A program made the translations under genes and the position numbers. From Ilex aquifolium (taxonomy: Eukaryota; Streptophyta; Magnoliopsida; Aquifoliales; Aquifoliaceae), in NCBI GenBank assembly GCA_951799425.1, contig OX637401.1, forward strand, positions 14,099,501 through 14,163,500: a stretch of 64,000 nucleotides of DNA. Direction: 5' to 3'. Shown here piece by piece: positions 55,969 to 64,000 of this stretch (position 1 is the first letter of the stretch; each line of letters opens with the position of its first letter). The notes under the pieces were generated by a model. That model saw only the letters and a program-made list of their open reading frames with translations, made no database searches and was not told the DNA's origin.

Positions 55969-56330
55969 TTATCTCCAATCTCTCCATCATTTTTAATGAT
56001 CGATCCTAGATATCTAAATCGTTTACTCCTTGGTATTTCTTGATTTTCAATCTTAATTTTTTCAATATGTGTACTTCTTCTATTACTAAAATTACATTGC
56101 ATGTATTCAGTCTTACTCCTACTTATTTTACGCCTTTTTGACTCAACTATCTCTCAAAAATTTTGACTTGTTTTTAATCCCCTTTCCAATTTCATCTACT
56201 AAAACAATATCATCTTTAAATAGCATACATTATGAGACATCATTTTGAATGTGCCTAGTGAATTCATCCATAATGGACTTAGGGCTGATCCTTAACGTAA
56301 TCCCACCATAATTAAAAATTCTTTACTTTC
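55961..56330 (-). pseudogene. RTE-type LINE reverse transcriptase fragment
   Basis: On the minus strand, in more than one frame, it reads VGLR.GSALSP, then MLF.DDIVLVDE (the catalytic (F/Y)xDD region), then LSRSKTEYMQCNFSN, KIENQEIPRSKRFRYLGSII and NDGEIGDNV. This order is characteristic of RTE-clade LINE reverse transcriptases. Stops and frameshifts are present and both ends are truncated. LINEs copy themselves through an RNA intermediate at the target site. Confidence 0.8.
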
Positions 56331-58190
56331 TCCCGCAACAAATTCATTAATAATCTTATTCATAATCACTCGTAAATTATAGTTTTGCGGTCAATAAGAG
56401 GAAATTGAGACCTTTGTTATTAACTACTGAAGTCGTTTTATCCTAGATCCCCAATGAGTTTGACTGTGATTATTTTTCTCAGTTTCTTAGTAATATCAAA
56501 TTATCAATGCAATGCATAATAAAAATGGATGGAATGAAAGTGAGGGAGGGAAAATGGAAGGGAAAAAAAAGGTTTCCACTGTTTGGTACCAAAAGAAAGT
56601 ATGAGGGAGTGGAAAGTGGGAGGGGGATCTCTATCCTTCCAGCCCACCAAATATTTTCAGCCCAAATTTGGGCAGAAAGTAGAGGGAAAAAGTTAAGGCA
56701 AGGCAATAATTTTTTAAGTTGACTTTTTTACCCTTTACTTATTGGATGTATTTTATTCCCAGTTCACACATCTTTTGCCGATCACCAAGAGATATAGCTA
56801 CGGTCATAGCTAGAAATTTGATCAAGCAAAGTCAACCAAATGTTAGTATTTTAACAAAAGCGCTCTATTATTAAAAAATTGAATATATGAATCACATAAA
56901 TTCACTGTTGTATTTGTTACTTTATTATTTTTGGATATAAATCTATTTTATTATTTTTACAAAATAAAAGAATTTTGAATCTTTTAAGATTAATGGAATT
57001 GATTCATATAGTCAAAAAAAATTATATTTATATTTATATAAAAATGGTACAATGGTCATTTTCATTGTGAGGGTATTATGGTAAATTGAACTTCTATTGG
57101 TAAATTGAACTTCTATTGGTTTTCTTTCCTTTCATTTTTTTTTCAATACCAAACAATAAAAAAATTATTCTTTGAACTTTTTATCCCTCGTATCAAACAA
57201 AACAGAGGGAAAGAGTAATTACATCCTTCATGGATGGAAAGTCTATTCCCTTTATTTTTTTCATCACTCTTATTTTCCATCTTCCTACGAAAGGGAAAGT
57301 TAGTGTGGAAGGTGTCATAGCAATTTCCAGCCATCCCTCTTTTTGCCTTGTCATCCTCATTAGGTCACCTAGAGCTGTTTTCAACCTTTGTATTGTACTA
57401 TTATAGATGTCAAATAATGCTTCTTATCAACTGTTATCCTGCATTCAATTTATGGTTATCCTTAGCTGGATATGGGTACTGGAGCTAAATGTGTGCCTGT
57501 TGCAATCGGATTGGACAGTGGAGGTAAAAGAGGGCGGCGTATAGAGACCATCCCGATATGTTCTTATTGGTGGGATTATGAGGTCTCTGATCGCGTTCAT
57601 TGCTTTTCTTAGGTACGAACCTAACTAGGCTAGTATAGAGTTTAACCACCAAACCCCAATGTGAATTCTAAAATTCAAATTTTCAATCTCATGATGAAAA
57701 ATTCGATCGATACCCCAATAGACCACCCATGGTACATGCACCATATTTAGTTCATTCAATTAAGTTGATCATTGAAGGGATATTGTGGTTGGGTTGGTTA
57801 TAAATCTAGATCTTGGACATGCATGTAAAGTACTTGTCACATGAACCCAGTTCAGGAAAATAAGTCAACTGATCCAATCTAAGGGCAGCCTTATCCTCAT
57901 AAAGATATTTATCCACCACTGGTCCACCATTATGGTAAGAACCGATGATCTAGATTTCTAACAATAATATCTGTTAGTGATGAATCATTATGATTATATA
58001 TGTACTTTCGCAGGTTAAATTTTATAGAATTTTTTGGTTTGGATATAAAATTGAATAGAATTAGACGATTAATTTCAACCGAATACATGATTAGATCAAA
58101 ATTAAAATTGGTATAAAGTTGAAAGTGACAAAATCAAACCTTGCATCCATTTCAATACAAAACCAAATGAAGGGTGATCCTGCCATTTTT
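56331..58190. other. Intergenic, nothing firm
   Basis: No gene. GGTAAATTGAACTTCTATT is repeated directly at about 57080 and 57100. GTTTGGTACCAAA near 56581 and ATACCAAACAAT near 57147 hint at the inverted arms of a hAT-like MITE, but termini could not be set. Confidence 0.35.
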
Positions 58191-58194
58191 TCTA

Positions 58195-58290
58195 ATTTTA
58201 AAGTAAGATATAGGAGAAAGGGTTGACTTGAACCTTACATTTGTGGGCAAGGTGAGAAAGACAAATACCACTTGACTAATCTTTTTTTGC
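58195..58290 (-). mobile_element. tRNA-derived SINE fragment
   Basis: The minus strand has an A-box TAGTCAAGTGG (58268-58278) and a B-box-like GGTTCAAGTCAACC (58221-58234) at tRNA-like spacing. Its tail differs from that of the SINE at 17.9 kb, so it is a different family or a truncated copy. Confidence 0.55.
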
Positions 58291-59406
58291 TCGTCTTACT
58301 AGCAATTAGGATGTACGTTTGAAAGTTTATAAAATATTATAAATTCTATCTAAAAAGTTATATAATTATCTTAAAAAAGGATAAATGGTACGATACCAAA
58401 ATATTTTCCAATAGTTTAATCAAACCCTTAATTTATATCATAGATTCAAAGTCTAAAATACTATTCTTTCATAATGGTACCCTACAATTGAAGTAATTTA
58501 GTCTTATCACATCTTTTATGACATAAATCAAACATTCCTTGAATGTGAAAAATGATATAAGTATGGAATTTAGAATCAATGAGATAATAACACTTATTGT
58601 TCTTATATTTGGGGAAAATGTAATTTGGTGACCTAATTTAATTTAATATATTTATAGAATTAAAGGTTGACTCTATCTAACATTGAAACTCACTTAATTC
58701 AACAACCATATTAAATTAGATCCTCAAATTAAATCTTTATAACATCTATAAAATAAGGGAATTAGGAGTTTGAATCTTACCCCTATATATTTTTCTGCTC
58801 ATTTTCATCACATCACATATTTTAGCAAAAGTTAAATTATTGAGCAATGCAATTGAGACCTAATTTACTGACATAATTTGTTAACTTAATTCACTGTGAC
58901 CTTTGGGTTTACTATAGATCTCATCAAATATTAGAACTTGGTATTGATCCAATGATTTCTATGAAATCATATCATTATGTCAGCAAATTCGGTCAGATTT
59001 TTAGGTCCAAATAGTATTACTCTAAATTATTTAATTTTTTATTAATTTGTGATTAAATATAAATTTTATTTTTGAATATTATTCATATACAATAATGTAC
59101 ATATGTTAATTTTTTTTTTTTTTGAGATTATTCATGTTAAACAAATTTGTCAACTTTTAAAAAAAAAAATAATAGATAAAAGTTAATTATATATTATACA
59201 ATTAAAAAAATAAAATTATTATTTAATATAATAATATCGATTTTTTAAACCACAATTTTTTTTTTTATTTTTTTATTTTTTTTTATTTTTTTGAATATAG
59301 GATAACTACAACCACTCACAATATTTGAAAGATAAGTTCAAAGACGCGTTCAGATGAAGCTATCTAATAGAGCTGGATTACCCCTAAATTGGGATCCCAC
59401 AATAAA
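58291..59406. other. AT-rich intergenic DNA
   Basis: Long T and A runs (59110-59290). No gene or terminus. Confidence 0.5.
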
Positions 59407-59414
59407 TACATAGG

Positions 59415-59868
59415 AAGGGACAGCTCAAGGTAATTTGAGGCCTAAAGCAGTAATACTAAATAAGGCTTTTTATTTTTAGCATTCTTTTAAAAAAAAATTC
59501 ATTTTTTTTAAGTGAGAGAGGAGGATGTGATACTTTATTTTTTGTTTTTTTAAGAAAGAGAGAGAGAATGGATGTGAGTAAATATGAGTTGACTTTTAAA
59601 TATTTTTTTTTATTTTTTTTTAAAATTTTTTATTTTTGAGTTTATAATGTTATGAATTGAATTGTATGCTCAAATTATTGAAATTATAATTTTTTGATTG
59701 GACTTAAAATTTTTGGGGCCTTTTTGTTAGGCCTAAAATTTTCATGGATTTAAATTTTTTATATAGACTCGTTATGTATTTAAAATTATGGGACATTTCA
59801 AAAATTTGGGGCCTAAAGCCCTCGCTTTTTTTTTTTTTAATGATGTTGGGCCGGCTCTGTACATAGGG
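59415..59868. mobile_element. Small hAT element with perfect 8-bp target duplication
   Basis: TACATAGG flanks both ends (59407-59414 and 59869-59876). The ends read AAGGGACAGCTC and, reverse complemented, CAGAGCCGGCCC, similar but diverged hAT-type termini. GAGGCCTAAAGC near the left and GGGGCCTAAAGCC near the right are direct repeats inside. No transposase. Confidence 0.85.
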
Positions 59869-60109
59869 ATAGTCATCCATAGGTCCCACGTTCTTATTGA
59901 TGCCTGACGACGACAAGATATAATTGTTGGCCACTAAGAGCAACCCCAAGAGCCTCAATAAATTGGCCTTCTTAGCTATTTTACATAGGCAGTCCTTAAA
60001 TCTTGTCTCCAACAGAGTAGCTATCACACTAGCTACCATAGCCTTCATTTGGCTGCCTATCCCTGGCGAGACAAGGAAGCTCACTAGTCTGTTTTTTGCG
60101 CCAACAACA

Positions 60110-60300
60110 CCCCCAATTACAGAAGGCTCCACCGACTGATGAAGACTTCTTTGCACAACACCTCCCAGGAACTGTGAAGGCTTCTTTGCAGAAGGCTTGC
60201 TCCATCGACTGAAGGAGCACCGACTGAAGGATTCATCCACCGACTGAAGGCTTCATCGCAAAGCTCCACCAATTGAAGGCTTCATCGCAAAGCAGGTATG
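60110..60300. repeat. Short tandem repeats CCACCGACTGAAGGCTTCATCGCAAAG type
   Basis: Four to five imperfect copies with period near 25-45 bp, within the first exon/leader of the PIF element. They end at CAGGTATGG, a good splice donor. The following 900 bp up to 61215 look like a plant leader intron. Confidence 0.7.
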
Positions 60301-61214
60301 GTCTCTCTCTCAGAAACTCTCTCAGAAACTCTGGATTGATAACATGGACCTGAATTTATCCCTTTTCATTTTAGATCTACGTTCAGAACCCTAAAAATTT
60401 TGAATTTTGCTTTTTCTTTTTTTGGGTGATTTGCATTTCTGTGAATTTCTAAATTCAGAGCATTTGGGTTCTTGTGCATTGATTTGTTTGGATTTTCTCT
60501 CCTGAGTTGGTTGGATATTTTTCACCCTCATGTTTGATTTCTCAGTTTGAAGCATCATCTAGGTTATGTGATCTCTTTTTGGTTTTCATTGTTTTGGATT
60601 ATCGCGTGATTATAGTTGCAGGATTGTTGTCAGTTTTAGAAGAATTGCTACCAGATTTTTGCAATGCCACTAATGGGTATGTTTGAATTAGTGTATTCAT
60701 TCGATTCAGATCTTTCTGGATGTGGTTCTGGTGAGGCTATTTGGATTTGGTCCCCCTTATATTTGTTTTTGGAGTATAAAACCTTTGCTATGTTTGTCCG
60801 TTGGAATTTCATGCTTTTGAGGTGTTTTTGTTGGGTATGGTTCATGGACTTGAAGAGTTTTGATAGTCACATTATGAACACTACAATGCACTTAACCAAC
60901 CCAACCCAGTGAAACTCTGTATTTCCAAAATGCACTTACCCATTTGTTGTTGAGATTTATGTGGGCTTATTTTTCATCAATACCATTATGTAAAGCTATA
61001 AGTGATGTACATCACATGCATATCTGTTTCCTTTATGTCTTTCATGTTCTTTTTACATTTAGCCATTGTGAGAAAAAGGTAATGGAAACAAGACCATCGA
61101 ATTTTGTGAGCTAGATTTTCATAGTCTTTTCCTCTGTTTTTATTTGGTTGCTTCCTTGAGCTACTTGATTGACACTTGAATTTCTATACTTGTCTCATCT
61201 TATAGACATTACTC

Positions 61215-61712
61215 ATGGATCCATTCCAACATGGTGCGTACTTCACCAATCTCATGCATGATGAAACAAATTTAGATGATGAGGTTATAGGTCAACTCCT
61301 GGCAGCTCCATGCCTTCTACAGCGGACTCCGTAAATTTAGGAGATGACGGTGGGTCCTATGGATCCTCAGACAGACCACCTGGAAGGAAAGCTGAGAAAA
61401 CGCGACTACGAAAATCAAAGAGCAAAGAAGCTGGAGGTGATGCAACAAGTTCTGAACTCGTTAATCTGTTAGCAGAGATGAAGGAAGAGAAAAAGGTAAT
61501 GAATGAGAAGAAATTTGATGTTTGAAAAATGTTATCTTCAAGAACAGCAACGTCTACTGCGAGAGAAAGAGAGAATGCAAATGGAGCAAGTAAGAGAGGA
61601 AGAGCGAATAATATTGATGGATACGAGTTGCATGCCTCCGTTGCAAGCTGAATATTTTCAACGCCGCCAAAATGGAAATCTTGGGAAAGAAGATGTAGTT
61701 CTTTTTTATTAA
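61215..61712 (+). pseudogene. PIF/Harbinger ORF1 remnant
   Basis: ORF1 is the Myb-like DNA-binding partner of the PIF transposase. The ATG at 61215 gives MDPFQHGAYFTNLMHD, then a stop after CLLQRTP. A second frame (61310-61525) carries the linker RPPGRKAEKTRLRKSKSKE and LLAEMKEEKKVM. A third carries the C-terminal coiled coil YLQEQQRLLREKERMQMEQV to 61712. The central Myb/SANT domain is missing, and frameshifts separate the parts. A fragment of this gene recurs at 55657-55968. Confidence 0.75.
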
Positions 61713-61780
61713 TAAACAAACAACTTTAAGTAGTAGTAATGATGCTACAAGTTCTGTAATAACATTTGTTTAAGTAATGC

Positions 61781-62945
61781 CTAGTAGTTTCTATGCATAT
61801 TCCACTGATGCTCGACTAGATCAGCTTGGAGTTGGGAATGAGTTTCTTTGTCTCTAATGCAATGTTGAGTATTAATAAATTGGAGCAGTTCTGAACTCCG
61901 CGCAGGTATGATTGTGGCAGTGGGACTCTCATCCATTGTATCATAAGTAAAGTCCAACTCATTAGCATTCCACTCATCCTCGACAATCATGTTATGTAAT
62001 ATTATGCATGCTTTCATAATATCCTTAAGCACTTCAAGTGACCAAAAAACACGCTGGTCCACGCACTATAGAAAATAGTGCTTTGAGCACTCCAAATGCT
62101 CGCTCAACATCCTTTCTTGCCGACTCTTGATATTTTACAAAATATATTTGCTTATTGCCTCTTGGAGATGGAATTATTTTGACAAATGTTACCCATTTTG
62201 GATATATACCATCAGCAAGGTAATATCTCATTGTATAATCGTTTCTATTGACTGAGAAATTGATTGGAGGAGCCTCACCTTCTGAAAGGAGAGTAAAAAC
62301 AAAAGAGCGTTCTAGTACGTTGATATCATTATGAGATCCAGGTAACCCAAAAAAGACATGTCAAATCCATATATCATATGAAGCCACCGCCTCCAAAATA
62401 ATTGTTGGTTCATGGACATGACCAGAAAACATATCTTTCTATGTTGTTGGACAATTCTTCCAATTCCAATGCATACAATTAATGCTACTCAACAGCCCAG
62501 GAAATCCACAATTGGTACCCATTGCTAATAATCTAGCAATGTCATCGTTGTTTGGTGACCTGAGGTATTCATCAGAAAAAATTGTTACTACCGCCCTCAC
62601 AAATCTTTTCAAACTTTCTATTGTGATGCTTTCGCCAATCCTCATATAATCATCAACAACATCTACTGCAACTCCATAAGCAAGCATCCTTATGGCGGCT
62701 GTCATCTTTTGAAGGGAAGACAAGCCAGTAATTCCAGTAGCATTTTTTTTTTGGACAAAATATGGATCATAATCTTCCACCATGGATAGAATACAAAGGA
62801 AAATGGTTCGATTCATTCGAAACCTTCTTCGAAATAAATTTGGGGGATAGATAGCGATTCAGGAAAATAATCACGATACAGTCTCTCATACCCTTGAACT
62901 CGATTGCGAAAAAGAACTGAATGACCTTGAATGGAACTGATTTAA
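61781..62945 (-). pseudogene. PIF/Harbinger transposase, decayed
   Basis: Read on the minus strand: VQGYERLYRDYFPES and FRRRFRMNRTIFL (62945-62780), then FVQKKNATGITGLSSLQKMT, AAIRMLAYGVAVDVVDDYMR (helix-turn-helix region), LLSSINCMHWNWKNCPT (first catalytic Asp replaced by Asn, since the family has S-x-DCMHW), then YYLADGIYPKW (second Asp) and ESARKDVERAFGVLKALFSI (catalytic Glu), ending ...LHNMIVEDEW at about 61781. Frameshifts occur near 62440-62230 and 62050. This is the DDE nuclease that cuts and joins PIF ends; here it is inactive. Confidence 0.88.
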
Positions 62946-64000
62946 CCTATTTTGTGATCTGATTTATATTATACACCCAAGTATAAGTGGTCAAATTGTA
63001 GTTTTCTCGGTTTAAGTCCAAGATTGATCCCACGAAGAGTTTTTAATAATTAGGAAATGAAATAAGAACAGTGAAGTTGTTGTTAAAGTAGTGTAACATG
63101 ATATAGCTTGTGATGTGAGCTTAGATTGATAACTAGTCTAAGTTAATGACATGTGTAAGTGTATAAGTAAGTCGATTGAAGACAATAATATTAAAGGTAC
63201 CCTTCAGTTTAAGGATCTCATATGCTTTATACTGGTTAAGTGCTGGAAATGCCACCTTACAACAATTAACTTTTCCTGTCACTTGGAAAATCAACTGGTA
63301 AGTCTGATATATATTAAACCAGCAACTTCTTAGGTTAGCTCGTGGTATTATTAAACCATAACACAGCAACTTTTTAGGTTAGCTGGTATCAATTGATTAA
63401 TCCAAATAAACCAGAAGGACAAGCCATTCATGAGGAATACTTGAATTACTCAATTTTCAGTTTAATATTATGTACCAGTTAAACAACCCTAGTAATCCAA
63501 AAGGACAAGCCATTCAGGAGGATCACTTAGGCTATTAATCTAACAATTGTACCATGCAATAGTAAAACATCCTCAGTGCCTTTTGAGGTCAAGCCATACA
63601 GTTGGAACGCCGTAGATATTCAACCGGCAGGTTGATAATTCACTGATGACATAATTCTGGGCTACATAGTAACACCCAATTACGTACATCACCGAATCAT
63701 GCATGAAGTGCATAATAATAGACATTATATATATATAGTAAATAATATAACATCGGCATTTCCATAATTTAACCAATAATATACATATGTTCTCCCCTCA
63801 TTGAATGGTATAAGTAACTACTCACACTCCATTACTACAGACAAGCAAGGAGTACGAGTAGTTTTCATTACAACAGTAAATAAAGTGCAGACACTTACAC
63901 TTCTTTCTCAAGGAATAATTGAAATACAACCACACTTAATATCAGTTAAGATACAAAGGTGGCAGCAGTTCAATTCTCAAAGTAGAAAGACATAACAGAA
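62946..64000. other. Unassigned sequence, probably an insertion that cut the PIF element
   Basis: The sequence changes abruptly at about 62946. ATTATACACCCAAGTATAAG and TTTCTCGGTTTAAGTCC, then GATTGATCCCACGAAGAG, are of the type seen at ends of plant LTR retrotransposons, but no second LTR or polyprotein is within the window. Short direct repeats occur (ACAAGCCATTCA at about 63420 and 63505; AACTTTTTAGGTTAGCT and AACTTCTTAGGTTAGCT near 63330-63380). Confidence 0.35.

Larger units (their letters stand above)
59938..62945. mobile_element. PIF/Harbinger transposon, decayed, right end lost
   Basis: The left end GAGCAACCCCAAG is preceded by TAA, as in PIF target sites, and matches the Tourist MITE at 9978 in form. 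Inside are a leader region with short tandem repeats, an ORF1 remnant on the plus strand and a transposase remnant on the minus strand, the usual convergent PIF layout. No matching right terminus is found. The transposase reading stops at about 62945, where unrelated sequence begins, so the end was probably cut off by an insertion. Confidence 0.75.

Noticed and set aside
1-64000. CRISPR arrays, rRNA or tRNA genes
   Set aside because: None seen. Spaced palindromes at 5.2 and 7.4 kb lack regular repeat-spacer structure, and tRNA-like boxes belong to SINE remnants.

Overview
This window looks like intergenic DNA of a eudicot plant genome. It is AT-rich. It holds one intron-containing gene with plant splice signals, and almost every other recognisable unit is a plant transposable element: Copia, hAT, MULE, CACTA, PIF/Harbinger, Helitron, tRNA-derived SINE, RTE-type LINE and a 'gypsy-type transposon' gene family. 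Sequence alone does not identify the species.

Layout. 1-5.1 kb: a Helitron 3' end, MITE-like repeats, a 1.2-kb MULE with a near-perfect 9-bp target duplication, and GGT/CCA low-complexity DNA. 5.1-7.6 kb: an unusual block with many copies of a palindromic motif (AGTGTGTAGTCACACT type), then two short same-strand reading frames, each behind its own TATA box and each broken by a few lesions, then a second set of inverted repeats. I cannot name either protein. 8.1-8.55 kb: a RING-H2 ubiquitin-ligase pseudogene. 10-20 kb: MITEs, tandem duplications, a decayed copy of a small membrane-protein gene, an LTR-like insertion and a CACTA element carrying a SINE. 19.6-26.7 kb: repeated Helitron 3' hairpins and a candidate 5.4-kb Helitron. 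26.9-27.8 kb: further broken copies of the small membrane-protein gene. 28.1-32.7 kb: a Tork/Tnt1-like Copia element with an intact 1318-codon gag-pol, a perfect TSD, but a 5' LTR missing about 190 bp. 33.8-36.2 kb: minisatellites and an LTR. 37.5-40.3 kb: a four-exon polygalacturonase gene with catalytic motifs intact but a nonsense codon and a mutated splice donor. 42.3-43.4 kb: a long-TIR element. 43.8-47.6 kb: a hAT element with a decayed transposase and two exons that resemble a MAP70 microtubule-associated protein. 48.7-51.4 kb: two hAT-like MITEs. 53.4-55.6 kb: a decayed 'gypsy-type transposon' gene joined in frame to a PIF ORF1 fragment, next to an RTE LINE fragment. 59.4-62.9 kb: a small hAT with perfect TSD and a decayed PIF/Harbinger element with convergent ORF1 and transposase. 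62.9 kb to the end: unidentified, probably inserted, DNA.

How it works together. There is no operon or pathway. Apart from the Copia polyprotein, every recognised gene is broken. Where a family sequence indicates the original codon, most of the lesions (CGA to TGA, TGG to TAG, GT to AT at a donor) are transitions of the kind left by deamination of methylated cytosine, which fits a silenced region rich in transposons. The items most worth following up are the unidentified two-gene block at 5-7.6 kb, the 45-bp piece of a neighbouring gene found inside the Copia LTR, the MAP70-like exons in the hAT element, and the in-frame fusion at 55.4-55.9 kb.
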